Positions 7,932 through 16,325 of a DNA stretch of 50,519 nt are shown one piece after another. This stretch comes from Woeseiaceae bacterium (GTDB lineage: Bacteria; Pseudomonadota; Gammaproteobacteria; Steroidobacterales; Woeseiaceae). Positions within the stretch are counted from its first letter, which is position 1, and each line of letters opens with the position of its first letter. The notes beneath the pieces are model-generated. The model worked only from the letters and a program-made list of their open reading frames with translations. It was not told the origin of the DNA and made no database searches. A program made the position numbers and the translations under genes. The stretch lies in NCBI GenBank assembly GCA_021773135.1, contig JAJFKP010000017.1, forward strand, positions 1-50,519, given 5' to 3'.

Positions 7932-9551
7932 TTAGTCCACCAGGACGGGCGCAAGATTCAGTGCCACGAGCGACACAATCACGACACCAATAATATTCAG
8001 GACGATCCCCGCTTTCACCATCTGTGGAATACTGATTCTCCCGGTCGCAAACACAATGGCATTGGGCGGTGTTGCCACTGGCAGCATGAACGCACAGCTT
8101 GCGGCGATGGTTATCGGCACAGTCAGCACGATCGGTGGCACGCCCGCCTGAATTGCGATGGCCCCCATCACCGGCAACAGCGTTGCGGCTGTCGCGAGGT
8201 TACTCGTCAATTCGGTCAGGAAAATAACCAGCGCTACGGATGCGATCACCAGCGCCGCGGTTCCCCAGACATTCAGAGGCGCCAGCTGTTCACCCATCCA
8301 CAGGGCCAGGCCGGAGTCGGAAACTGCCGCCGCAAGGCTCAGCCCGCCGCCAAACAGAATCAGCACACCCCAGGGTAGGCGCGACACGTCCTGCCAGGTC
8401 ATCAACTGGGGTTCCGATTTCCGCCCGCTTGGCAGTAGAAATATCAATACTGCCGCAGTCATCACAATGCCTGCATCTGAGATGCCGGAGAGCCCCAGCC
8501 ATTCGGTCACCGGCAGCCTGAACATCCATGAAAAAACGACCGCGCCAAATATTATCGCGATCCGCCGCTCAGGCGTGGTAATGGGGCCCAGATGTTCGCG
8601 CAGGTCATGCAGGTGCTCATCAACGGCTTTGCTTGCCGGTATGTTGACCGGATACAGATATCGCGTGAGGGCTAGCCACGCAATCGGCAACATGACTGCG
8701 CTGACAGGAATGCCGACCAGCATCCAGCGGGCGAAGCTGATTTCGAAACCGTAGCTCTCGGCCATAAATCCGGCCAGCAAAGCATTTGGCGGCGTGCCGA
8801 TTAATGTTGCAAGGCCGCCAATACTCGCTGAGTATGCGAGCCCGAGTAACATCGCCAGCTCAAAATTGTTTCGATCCTCATCGGTGATGTCGGCAACGTT
8901 GTCGCGAATGACGCCGACAATTGAAAGCACGATCGGCAGTAACATCATCGTGGTTGAGGTGTTGGTCATCCACATGCTTAACAATGCGCAGACGAACATG
9001 AAGCCGCCAACCAGGCGGCGTCCGTCTGTACCGGTCCGATCCAGAATTGCGAGCGCTATACGTCGGTGCAGATTCCAGCGTTCCAGCGTAAGCGCCATTA
9101 CGAACCCGCCGAGGAAAAGATAAATCGTCGGGTTGGCGTAGGGTGCTGCCGCATCGCGAATGCTGGATATACCCAATGGTTCGAAGATCAGTATCGGGAT
9201 GAATGCGGTAACCGGCACAGGAATGGCTTCGGTTGCCCACCAAATGGCCATCCACAGGCCCACCGCCGCGACACGCCAGGCGTCATGCGACATGACGCCC
9301 TGGAACTGGTCGGCGAAAAGCATTAGCGCAAAGACTAACGGGCCCGCTATCCGGCCAACCTTCTGATAGGTTTGCAGTGGCACGTTTTCCGTGGGGTCAA
9401 TGGTCCCGGCGGTTGAAGTCAAATGAGCATGCTCTGAATTCCTGACGACGGATTGGGAGTCTGATTCCTGGTGAAACCTTGCGCTTTCGATTGGCGCAAC
9501 AACTTCATTGTATTTCTTCAAAAGTAGCCGGTTGCGGCGCGCCGGCAACAC
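7932..9551 (-). CDS. DASS (SLC13-type) sodium:dicarboxylate/anion symporter
   Basis: Membrane protein of up to 539 residues with about a dozen hydrophobic helices. It carries the two SLC13/DASS hallmark motifs: T-P-P-N-A-L in the first half and A-T-P-P-N-A-I in the second, plus W-M-T-N-T-S-T-T-M-M-L-L-P. Transports di- or tricarboxylates or sulfate-like anions with sodium in characterised relatives. The start is uncertain. The longest frame begins with GTG at 9551 and gives a hydrophilic N-terminal ~60-residue extension with no ATG before the first transmembrane segment. It precedes the amidohydrolase in the same operon, which hints that the imported or exported solute is related to acylated amino acids. 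Confidence 0.88.
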   Translation of the reverse strand: MLPARRNRLLLKKYNEVVAPIESARFHQESDSQSVVRNSEHAHLTSTAGTIDPTENVPLQTYQKVGRIAGPLVFALMLFADQFQGVMSHDAWRVAAVGLWMAIWWATEAIPVPVTAFIPILIFEPLGISSIRDAAAPYANPTIYLFLGGFVMALTLERWNLHRRIALAILDRTGTDGRRLVGGFMFVCALLSMWMTNTSTTMMLLPIVLSIVGVIRDNVADITDEDRNNFELAMLLGLAYSASIGGLATLIGTPPNALLAGFMAESYGFEISFARWMLVGIPVSAVMLPIAWLALTRYLYPVNIPASKAVDEHLHDLREHLGPITTPERRIAIIFGAVVFSWMFRLPVTEWLGLSGISDAGIVMTAAVLIFLLPSGRKSEPQLMTWQDVSRLPWGVLILFGGGLSLAAAVSDSGLALWMGEQLAPLNVWGTAALVIASVALVIFLTELTSNLATAATLLPVMGAIAIQAGVPPIVLTVPITIAASCAFMLPVATPPNAIVFATGRISIPQMVKAGIVLNIIGVVIVSLVALNLAPVLVD

Positions 9552-9641
9552 AACGCATCATATAATGAATGCCCGGTAAGAGCATTCTAGTATTCTTACA
9601 GAGACTGTGATGCTTATTGCGGGTTAAGACAACAATCGACC

Positions 9642-9676
9642 AACGACAGTGACGGACAACACCCGTCACTGTCGTT
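9642..9676 (-). terminator. Perfect 14-bp hairpin after the unknown exported protein gene
   Basis: The arms AACGACAGTGACGG (9642-9655) and its exact complement (9663-9676) enclose a 7-base loop. The hairpin lies 18 bases beyond the stop of the minus-strand gene 9694-10470. On the minus strand it is followed by GTCGATTGTTGTCTT, only moderately T-rich, so it is a terminator or mRNA-stabilising stem rather than a textbook intrinsic terminator. Confidence 0.6.
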
Positions 9677-9693
9677 CGCCACACGCCTCTCTT

Positions 9694-10470
9694 CTATCGG
9701 AGCTGGGCAGACCTTCTGCTGGTAGCGTTATAAACTCGCGCAACGTCGCACTGCACCAGTTTTGACAGCAGCGCGTTCCGCTGCCGAAACAGCTCTCCGT
9801 TCGTGCGACGCTCCAGATCTGCTCCTAACTCGGCGTAATTTGCATAAGCAGTCACCAGCTGATAGTCAGACGTGTCAGGAGCGGTGCCGTAAACAGGAAA
9901 CCAGTGGTAGATTGCCGCATTCGAGCCGGCATCGGTCAGAACGTCTACCCATGCGCCGGTAGCGTTGGCGACCGCTGCATAGGATTGCCCTTCAATGATC
10001 GTACAGTTTGCAAACGTCAGGACTCCATCAGCGACTGTTCCACCCTGCGGCAGTTTGTAGTTGATCGATGCGGCCGAAACGTGCGTTCCGCAGTCGGCGA
10101 CTCTCACAAAGTTGGCTATATGCTCACCGCCGGTGGACACCCACATATCGAGGTCAGCTCCCATCGCATTGCCGTCGGTCCAGGCACCTAACCAGAGAAA
10201 GTCGAATTCCTGATCCGGCCCTGTAAAAAACTTGTCGAGCGTCCATGCAGCGTAATCGTCGACCCCGTTCTCATCCAGAAAACCGCTCCAGCCTTCGATA
10301 ACTTCATTCAGATCCGTCGGACCCTGGCCGTCGTTATAGTTGCAGGCGTAAATCTCGACCGGAACGATTTTCGAGGCGAGCTCGAGCGCTGGCTCATCGT
10401 CTTGCGCAAGCGCACTGCCAATTCCTGCAACCAGGCTGCCAGTGCATACCAGTATTACCAGATTATTCAT
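9694..10470 (-). CDS. Exported protein of unknown function
   Basis: The 258-residue protein begins with a classical signal peptide (MNNLVILVCTGSLVAGIGSALAQ, cleavage expected after ALA-Q or nearby) and is otherwise soluble. It has four or more Cys residues (CNYNDGQG, ADCGTHV, FANCTI, VQCDVARV), suggesting disulfides in the periplasm or outside. I do not recognise a domain. The ATG at 10470 is preceded by AGGGG at a normal distance. The gene is framed by strong hairpins on both sides, so it is likely transcribed as a single unit. Confidence 0.7.
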   Translation of the reverse strand: MNNLVILVCTGSLVAGIGSALAQDDEPALELASKIVPVEIYACNYNDGQGPTDLNEVIEGWSGFLDENGVDDYAAWTLDKFFTGPDQEFDFLWLGAWTDGNAMGADLDMWVSTGGEHIANFVRVADCGTHVSAASINYKLPQGGTVADGVLTFANCTIIEGQSYAAVANATGAWVDVLTDAGSNAAIYHWFPVYGTAPDTSDYQLVTAYANYAELGADLERRTNGELFRQRNALLSKLVQCDVARVYNATSRRSAQLR

Positions 10471-10498
10471 GGCTATCCCCTGTTATTTTTCTGTGGCA

Positions 10499-10529
10499 AG
10501 TGATGCCGGTTTCGAGTCCCGGCATCACT
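10499..10529. repeat. Perfect 11-bp inverted repeat between two minus-strand genes
   Basis: AGTGATGCCGG (10499-10509) pairs exactly with 10519-10529 around a 9-base loop. It lies between the stop of the cysteine-desulfurase-like gene and the start of the exported-protein gene. No T-run follows on either strand, so it may be an intercistronic stem or an imperfect terminator. Confidence 0.5.
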
Positions 10530-10576
10530 GGCCTAAGGGTAGCAGATATTGTCAAGCCGTCAGGGCGATTGTCAGT

Positions 10577-11860
10577 TCAGGCGACATGAGCACGTGGCAG
10601 GAAATCTTCAAGGACATTCAGGAGCGTGTCGATTTCGGCGGCACTGTTGTAGTGAACCGGGCCGACGCGCACCGCGCTGCCCTGGTCGTAGATACCGAGC
10701 AAGCGGGCTGCCTCGACGGCATAGAAGTGACCGCTCCAGACGAAAATGTTCTGCGCAGCGAGCTCTCGCGACACAGCGTCGGGCGGCACGCCTTCCACTG
10801 TAAATGACACGGTTGGCACGCGTCGGTCGAGCGCTGCCGGATCAGTAATGCCATGCACCGTGACACCCGGCAACTGTCGCAAGCCCCCCAGCAGGCTTTT
10901 CGCCATTGTTGTTTCGTAGTCGAACAGGCAATCCATTGCCGCATGCAGAGCCTGTCGGCGGCCTGAAAACTGACTGTAGTTGGTATGGTATGACCTGGCC
11001 ATTGTTTGACCGATCCAGGAGAAATAGTCCACTGCCCCCAGCGTTCCGGCCATACCTTCGTGACTTTGCGTACCGGTCTCGAAGCAGCCTGGAATTTTTT
11101 CAGACACAGGCCGGACTTTGTACGGTACCAAGCCCTCCATAAGTTCGCGACGACCCCACAAGATCCCCTGGTGTGGACCAAAAAATTTGTAAGCAGAGCA
11201 CACCAGGAAATCGCAGCCTATATCCTGCACGTCGGTCGAAATATGCGGCACGGCCTGGACCGCATCAATATAGGTGATTGCGCCAATTGCCTTTGCCCGT
11301 TCACAGATGGCTTTGACGTCGTTGATGGTCCCGGTCATGTTGCTCGCATATCCGACGCAGACCAGTTTCGTGCGCTCGTTCAGCAACTCGTCAAGCATAT
11401 TGATATCGAATTCGTAGCTTTCAGTATCAAAAGGAAGCCACCTGACAGTGAGACCGAGATCTTCAGCCAGCATCAGCCAGGGTCCGACGTTCGCATCGTG
11501 ATCCATGCGGGACAGAACGATCTCGTCACCTTCATGCAACAGACGTCCGATAGATCTCGAAATATGTAATGTAATCGTGGTCATATTCTGGCCAAAGACG
11601 ATTTCATCGGGCGACGGTGCGTTCAAAAGATCTGCCATTGCCTGCCGAGTCTCAGCGATCAACGCATCAACCTGCACCGAGGTGCGAAAATTGCCCTGTA
11701 TGTTTGCATTCGACTGGATCAGGCAATCACGCATTTTTTCCACGACGCTCAAAGGCACCTGCGTACCTGCGGGGTTATCGAAATACACGCGGGAAACGTC
11801 ATTGTCGACAATCGATAACGCCGGAAACTGCGCGCGGATCGCATCTAGATCTATTGGCAT
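10577..11860 (-). CDS. Cysteine desulfurase-like aminotransferase class V (VC1184-type subfamily)
   Basis: PLP enzyme of 427 residues. The N-terminus (D-L-D-A-I-R-A-Q-F-P-A-L, then V-Y-F-D-N-P-A-G-T-Q-V-P) is characteristic of the cysteine-desulfurase-like subfamily represented by VC1184. The PLP-binding Lys is in C-S-A-Y-K-F-F-G-P-H-Q-G and the cofactor Asp in Y-I-D-A-V-Q-A-V-P-H. The frame extends to 11968, but the ATG at 11860 gives the canonical N-terminus. The true substrate of this subfamily is not established, so desulfurase activity is an assumption from homology. Confidence 0.88.
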   Translation of the reverse strand: MPIDLDAIRAQFPALSIVDNDVSRVYFDNPAGTQVPLSVVEKMRDCLIQSNANIQGNFRTSVQVDALIAETRQAMADLLNAPSPDEIVFGQNMTTITLHISRSIGRLLHEGDEIVLSRMDHDANVGPWLMLAEDLGLTVRWLPFDTESYEFDINMLDELLNERTKLVCVGYASNMTGTINDVKAICERAKAIGAITYIDAVQAVPHISTDVQDIGCDFLVCSAYKFFGPHQGILWGRRELMEGLVPYKVRPVSEKIPGCFETGTQSHEGMAGTLGAVDYFSWIGQTMARSYHTNYSQFSGRRQALHAAMDCLFDYETTMAKSLLGGLRQLPGVTVHGITDPAALDRRVPTVSFTVEGVPPDAVSRELAAQNIFVWSGHFYAVEAARLLGIYDQGSAVRVGPVHYNSAAEIDTLLNVLEDFLPRAHVA

Positions 11861-11901
11861 GGATGAAACCTGTCTATGGTTTGTTGTGGATAGCGCGCCT
11901 T

Positions 11902-12150
11902 TCAGCGGCGTGTTCGACTCGTCCTGCGACGCCGGACCGGAAGCACCTCTGCATTCTGGCCACCCCATTTTTCACGGTGCGCAGCTGCGGCTTCCTGGCG
12001 AACTTTTGAATGGCGCGAGGACAATAGCAGAGAGTTGGGATCACAGACCTCGGCCTTGATCAAGCCGAGGTCATTGGCTGCGTCGAACAGGCTGGGATAC
12101 CAGCGTTCCCAGTTGGGCAAAAGCTCCTCGACTTGTGCACGCAGACTCAT
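11902..12150 (-). CDS. Small hypothetical protein (82 aa)
   Basis: An ATG-started frame of 82 codons fills the gap between the aminotransferase and the sigma-factor cassette. The first ~45 residues (MSLRAQVEELLPNWERWYPS..., DAANDLGLIKAEVCDP) look like genuine protein. The C-terminal ~15 residues are mostly Arg/Thr/Ser and may be out-of-frame noise, so the gene could be degraded. No domain recognised and no clear Shine-Dalgarno. Confidence 0.35.
   Translation of the reverse strand: MSLRAQVEELLPNWERWYPSLFDAANDLGLIKAEVCDPNSLLLSSRHSKVRQEAAAAHREKWGGQNAEVLPVRRRRTSRTRR
12046..12072. repeat. 27-base near-palindrome
   Basis: GACCTCGGC at 12046-12054 and GCCGAGGTC at 12064-12072 flank a further self-complementary TTGATCAA core, with one unpaired C at 12055. 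It lies inside the small hypothetical frame. It could be an operator-like site or a strong hairpin; no T-run follows on either strand. Confidence 0.4.
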
Positions 12151-12243
12151 AATTTGAATGTATACGAGGTCGGTGTTCGTGACAATGATGCGATTGGCGA
12201 AAACCGCTCACGAAAATCGGCTTAAGATTGGTACGCAGCCGAC

Positions 12244-12594
12244 TCAGCTCTCCTCGAGCATACTACCGATCATCATTACCGTCGCAAGCAAAGCCGCGCC
12301 CATGATAAGCGTCGACACTGGCGGCAAGCCTTCGATGGGCAACCGGTCGATGCCAAGCGCCGCAACCGGAACGGAGTCCAGCAGGTCGGGAATGATTTGT
12401 GCAAGTTGCATCAGGTATTTTGCGCAGAACACGATCCCTGCAACGCAGGCGATCGGGAGCGCAAGGCGTCGCACCCATATCCGGCGACGAATACGGGAAA
12501 CTATACGAACAGAGAAATCGCCATCACTGATCGGCTCCGAACTAAACAGCATTTTAAGCTGCTGGTCGTCTCTGTCTTTCATTCTGTCAGCCAT
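12244..12594 (-). CDS. Membrane protein linked to the ECF sigma factor, possible anti-sigma factor
   Basis: About 116 residues from the ATG at 12594, which overlaps the sigma-factor stop by eight bases. The N-terminal ~35 residues are hydrophilic (MADRMKDRDDQQLKMLF...). One hydrophobic helix follows at about residues 45-65 (LALPIACVAGIVFCAKYL) and a second near the C-terminus (STLIMGAALLATVMMIGSM). Position and topology fit a membrane-bound anti-sigma factor that would hold the sigma factor at the membrane. There is no zinc-binding H-x3-C-x2-C motif, so this is inferred from context only. Confidence 0.65.
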   Translation of the reverse strand: MADRMKDRDDQQLKMLFSSEPISDGDFSVRIVSRIRRRIWVRRLALPIACVAGIVFCAKYLMQLAQIIPDLLDSVPVAALGIDRLPIEGLPPVSTLIMGAALLATVMMIGSMLEES

Positions 12595-13129
12595 ATTTAT
12601 GATCTTCAATTCCAAAACTCACTCTGACTTTTTCCTTACCGCGAAAAATGATCGATTTAACTGTGCCAATCGGCAGATTCGCGGCATCGCCGATTTCCCT
12701 GTGCGACAGCCCGCAAGCATACGAGAGAATCATCACCGCTCTTTCCTCTTCGGTCAATACGGCCAGGAACTTGTCGAGGTCGGATATCTCATCCGAGTCT
12801 TCGGCATGCCGGACCCCCCGCGCATCCGCCTCACTGCCCATCTCCGCCACAACCTCGTTGTAGCGGTTCGACTTGCGTTTCGACTGCAGGAAGGTTGTAT
12901 AAGCCACTTTGAGCAACCAGCCAATGAACGTGCCCCGGGCTGTGAATGTATGCAGTTTGTCCCAGGCATGCAGAAACGTATCCTGTGCGAGGTCGTCGGC
13001 CAGCACGTAGTCGCGTGATAACTTGCGCAGAAAATTTCTGACATGCGCCTGGTGACGACGCACCAGTTCGCCGAATGCGTTGGCATCTTGCTGCGCCAAT
13101 ACCTGGGCCACAAGCTCGGTGTCGCTCAC
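12587..13129 (-). CDS. RNA polymerase ECF sigma factor (sigma-70 family, RpoE-like)
   Basis: The 180-residue protein has the two ECF domains. Region 2 covers about residues 20-85: F-G-E-L-V-R-R-H-Q, then the D-D-L-A-Q-D-T-F-L-H-A-W core-binding and -10 recognition helix. Region 4 covers about residues 120-172: L-T-E-E-E-R-A-V-M-I-L-S-Y, G-L-S-H-R-E-I-G-D and L-P-I-G-T-V-K-S-I-I-F-R-G-K-E. The start codon is GTG at 13129. It sits between a small membrane protein upstream (35 bases) and the possible anti-sigma gene, with which it overlaps. Target promoters are unknown. Confidence 0.92.
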   Translation of the reverse strand: MSDTELVAQVLAQQDANAFGELVRRHQAHVRNFLRKLSRDYVLADDLAQDTFLHAWDKLHTFTARGTFIGWLLKVAYTTFLQSKRKSNRYNEVVAEMGSEADARGVRHAEDSDEISDLDKFLAVLTEEERAVMILSYACGLSHREIGDAANLPIGTVKSIIFRGKEKVRVSFGIEDHKYG

Positions 13130-13164
13130 ACCAGGCGCACCCGATTTCTTGCCGACGGAGATTA

Positions 13165-13521
13165 TTACTTACGCGCCCCATATCGCCACATGATCAGGTA
13201 TGCAATACCGATCAGGGTCGGAAAGGATGCCGTCCCCAGCATTGGTCCGGTAGCGTCATCTTCGCGAATGCCCAGTGCAAGCAAAACAAAACCGAGACCA
13301 ATCGCAATCCAGATCATGCCGCGCCGCAAGTCTCGGTCCTTTGGGGGCTCGGGCTCTCCGATCTGTTTCATAAATTCAGGGCTAAGCTCGGTTCCCTTCT
13401 CCAGGGCAATGCGGATGGTTTGTTGTGTTTCCAACCTGGCCCTGAACTTCAGGTAGAAAAAAACTATGAATACGAAGGCCATCGCAACAAACATTACAAT
13501 GGGAATCATCTCTTCTTGCAT
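13165..13521 (-). CDS. Small membrane protein (DUF6249-like)
   Basis: About 118 residues from the ATG at 13521 (a longer frame starts at 13554). An N-terminal transmembrane helix (IPIVMFVAMAFVFIVFFYL) is followed by a charged stretch with RARLETQQTIRIALEKG. A second pair of hydrophobic segments near the C-terminus is separated by a short loop. This layout matches the DUF6249 proteins often found beside ECF sigma genes. It is first in a three-gene minus-strand cassette with the sigma factor and the putative anti-sigma factor. Confidence 0.7.
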   Translation of the reverse strand: MQEEMIPIVMFVAMAFVFIVFFYLKFRARLETQQTIRIALEKGTELSPEFMKQIGEPEPPKDRDLRRGMIWIAIGLGFVLLALGIREDDATGPMLGTASFPTLIGIAYLIMWRYGARK

Positions 13522-13949
13522 TTTCTGGCTCCAGTTAAGCGATCTACGCAGCATTGCTGCTCTTCAGATTGTAGATACCTGCCACAACAGTTTTGGATGC
13601 AATAACTGACTAAAGTTTGGCGACCCAGGATATTCTTATTTGGTATCAGCAAGTTACCATATCAGTAGTAGCCGCCGGGGCGTTGTTGTTGCCGCTGCAG
13701 TCAGACTACGTTACTGCGAGGAGGCGCCATTGAGGTCGGGAAGGGGAGCTTAAGAAAGGCGGCTAAATCGCTAGTCGCCCGACACCTTGAATTGAGCGCC
13801 AGCGTATGGCGCGACCTGGCGTTGATCGCACTAAACATCAATCCTCACCGAACGTGAATCGATGCCGGGCAATGCGGGCGAATTGGCGTTTAGCCGCGAC
13901 AAAAGGATCGATCCTGTCGTGTATGTGAAAACCCGGCACTAACCGAGAA
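13522..13949. other. Intergenic region without a recognisable gene
   Basis: About 430 bases upstream of the ECF cassette and downstream of the epimerase-like gene. No frame with a plausible start and length, no clear tRNA or intrinsic terminator. It should contain the promoter of the ECF cassette at the 13521 side, but I could not pick convincing hexamers. Confidence 0.4.
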
Positions 13950-15074
13950 TCAGTCGTTCCGGTCGTGCCAGCTCGCCAGTAGTTCCGCCTCTCGTTCCGG
14001 ACTCAGCCCGGCGCGCAGGCTGGCCGTACGATCGGCTGGCAGCGTTTTCCACCATGAAATCGTATCGCGCGCGGTTTCTCGTGTCGGCCTGTTCTTCAGA
14101 CCAGCCGCCGCCGCACGACTTCCGTCCACCGTCAGCAGCTGTGAACTTTCGCCGTTGGGATCTTCCCAAATTGGCAAGCCACCGCTGGCACCAACCTCAT
14201 TACTATTAATAAATTCAGTGCTAACCCAGGTCGGCGTGGTGTCAGCCCCGGTCACAGCCAGGCAATCTTCCAGCAACGTTCCCATTTTGAAAGCGCCCTT
14301 TGGGGTAACCGTGTTGTAAACGCCATTGATTTTCATCTCAAGGCAGTCGACCGTGAAATTTGCCAGATCCCGAACATCGATTATCTGGATGTTGTCGTCT
14401 GGCGTACCAGGCCAGAGCATCTCGCCACCACGCATCGTACGAACCGGCCAGTAGCTGTAGCGGTCGGTTCGGTCTCCCGGGCCACAAATGTAGGTGGGGC
14501 GAAGAATCGTCGTGCGAGCAGCACCCACCTCGGAAACAACACGTTGTTCACACATCGCCTTCAAAGGCCCGTAAGTTTCACCGGTGACCTCCTCGACGCT
14601 TTCATCTTCGAGAGTGCCGACTGCAGTGTCTTCGTCGATGGGTTGAGAAAAATCGCCGTAGACGGAAATTGTAGAAATGAACAGGTAGTGTGAAATTGCC
14701 GGAGCCAACAACCTGGCAGATTCTTCAACGTACCGCGGCACGTAACCGGAATTGTCAACAACCGCATCCCACTCACCGCCTTCCAGTGACTCAAGACCGT
14801 TTTTCCTGTCGCCCACGTACAGCTTGAGATCAGGAAACAGCTCGCTGTCAGTTTTGCCGCGATTAAAAAGTTCTACCTCATGTCCGCGACGCAGTGCTTC
14901 TTTGACCATGTGCGGCCCGATGAACCCGGTTCCGCCAAGGATCAGAATTCGCAACGGACGCCATGCCGCGGTCTGCACATCGTCGTCGAGCGATACTTCG
15001 GTGCTACAGCCTGCCGCTACGGCGGCACTGCCAAGCAATCCCGACTTGATAAATCGCCGTCTGGTATTGTTCAT
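13950..15074 (-). CDS. Tat-exported NAD-dependent epimerase/reductase-like protein
   Basis: 374 residues. The N-terminus has a Tat motif (T-R-R-R-F-I-K-S-G) and a following lipobox-like A-V-A-A-G-C, so the protein is probably exported folded with its cofactor and possibly lipid-anchored. A Rossmann glycine motif G-G-T-G-F-I-G follows at about residue 48, typical of extended short-chain dehydrogenases. A Y-G-P-L-K segment gives the active-site Tyr-x-x-x-Lys, and I-S-T-I-S-V-Y provides the Ser. Members act on NDP-sugars in the cytoplasm, so a Tat signal on this fold is notable. Substrate unknown. Confidence 0.85.
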   Translation of the reverse strand: MNNTRRRFIKSGLLGSAAVAAGCSTEVSLDDDVQTAAWRPLRILILGGTGFIGPHMVKEALRRGHEVELFNRGKTDSELFPDLKLYVGDRKNGLESLEGGEWDAVVDNSGYVPRYVEESARLLAPAISHYLFISTISVYGDFSQPIDEDTAVGTLEDESVEEVTGETYGPLKAMCEQRVVSEVGAARTTILRPTYICGPGDRTDRYSYWPVRTMRGGEMLWPGTPDDNIQIIDVRDLANFTVDCLEMKINGVYNTVTPKGAFKMGTLLEDCLAVTGADTTPTWVSTEFINSNEVGASGGLPIWEDPNGESSQLLTVDGSRAAAAGLKNRPTRETARDTISWWKTLPADRTASLRAGLSPEREAELLASWHDRND

Positions 15075-15247
15075 CGATATTCGATCCCTGTTTTTCTAAT
15101 TATAGTTTCGAAAAGCTATAGCGGAGTTCAGGCTTGATTCCGCTCGACCGACTTCTGACATCGATTGTAAAGGGCGCACGCGAAAATAGCGAAGCGGCTG
15201 TCTGCGACTAGGATCTGTCGTCGCTGGCTAACAGTAATTTGGTTGCC

Positions 15248-16303
15248 TCACCGATACCGGTTCATGAGGCTGGCAAGCGCGTCTGGACCGGGTCTAAGTC
15301 GGTCATACGGCAGATGTGACAAGGGTGTCGCAACCGTTCCGGCATCCAGGTGCATGTCTCCCTGGCCCTGGTCAATATATAGAAGGCCAGTAATAATCTC
15401 GCCCTGATTGATGCTGTCGCGTAAAAATGAAAACGCGGCCGCTCTGCTGGTCGGATCGTACTGCTGGTTCAACTTTCGCAACACGATCTGGCTGCCATCG
15501 TGAAGCTTGACTGGCATCGCCTCACCTTCATTGTACGACGCCACGATTTCTTCGCTGGGCGCAACAAAATCTGCGCCAATAACGTGATGAAAATGCTCCC
15601 TGGTATGGGCATAACTCTTGGTCGACCCAACGTTATCGTTGAAAGTTACGCAGGGACTAATCACATCAAGAAGTGCAAAACCTTTATGCATAAGCGCACC
15701 TTTGATAAGCGGCACCAGCTGTTCCTTGTCACCGGAAAAGCTTCGGGCGATATAGGTTGCGCCCAAACCAATAGCCGTACTCACCGGATCAATTGGCATT
15801 TGCCGATTAGGTGCGGCCTTCTTTGCGACGCTGCCAATATCGGCGGAAGCCGAGTACTGACCTTTCGTCAGACCATACACGCCATTGTTCTCTATGAGAT
15901 AACACATGTTGAGATTGCGGCGAATGACGTGTGCGAACTGTCCCATGCCGATAGACAGCGAGTCGCCGTCGCCAGAGACGCCGATATAGGTCAGATCCCG
16001 GTTCGCGGCATTGGCGCCGGTAGTAACGGACGCCATCCTGCCATGCACAGAATTGAATCCATGGGATTGGCTGACAAAATAAGCCGGCGTTTTGGATGAG
16101 CAGCCAATACCACTCATTTTTGCCAGCATATGCGGCTCCACTCCCAGCTCGAAAACGGCCTGGACGATTGCCGCAGTAATTGAATCATGTCCGCAGCCGG
16201 CACACAGGGTGGACACGGCGCCTTCATAGTCCCGCGCGGTCAGGCCCAGCTTGTTGCGCGGCATTTTAGGATGGGACACTTTCGGTTTCGTTATATAACT
16301 CAT
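15248..16303 (-). CDS. korB: 2-oxoacid:acceptor oxidoreductase, beta subunit
   Basis: The 351-residue thiamine-diphosphate subunit oxidatively decarboxylates a 2-oxoacid (likely 2-oxoglutarate) to its CoA ester. Cys ligands for a 4Fe-4S cluster are visible in C-A-G-C-G-H (Cys34, Cys37), G-I-G-C-S-S (Cys68) and P-C-V-T-F-N-D. The ThDP-binding motif is G-D-G-D-S-L-S-I-G ... E-N-N. It is the third gene of a minus-strand operon, 22 bases after the alpha-subunit gene. A distinct pyruvate specificity cannot be excluded from sequence alone. Confidence 0.92.
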   Translation of the reverse strand: MSYITKPKVSHPKMPRNKLGLTARDYEGAVSTLCAGCGHDSITAAIVQAVFELGVEPHMLAKMSGIGCSSKTPAYFVSQSHGFNSVHGRMASVTTGANAANRDLTYIGVSGDGDSLSIGMGQFAHVIRRNLNMCYLIENNGVYGLTKGQYSASADIGSVAKKAAPNRQMPIDPVSTAIGLGATYIARSFSGDKEQLVPLIKGALMHKGFALLDVISPCVTFNDNVGSTKSYAHTREHFHHVIGADFVAPSEEIVASYNEGEAMPVKLHDGSQIVLRKLNQQYDPTSRAAAFSFLRDSINQGEIITGLLYIDQGQGDMHLDAGTVATPLSHLPYDRLRPGPDALASLMNRYR

Positions 16304-16325
16304 CGCTATTCCTTAGTCGCCCTGG

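Noticed and set aside
12158-13018. Plus-strand 286-codon frame opposite the sigma cassette
   Set aside because: Antisense to the sigma factor; Ser/Arg-rich composition without motifs.
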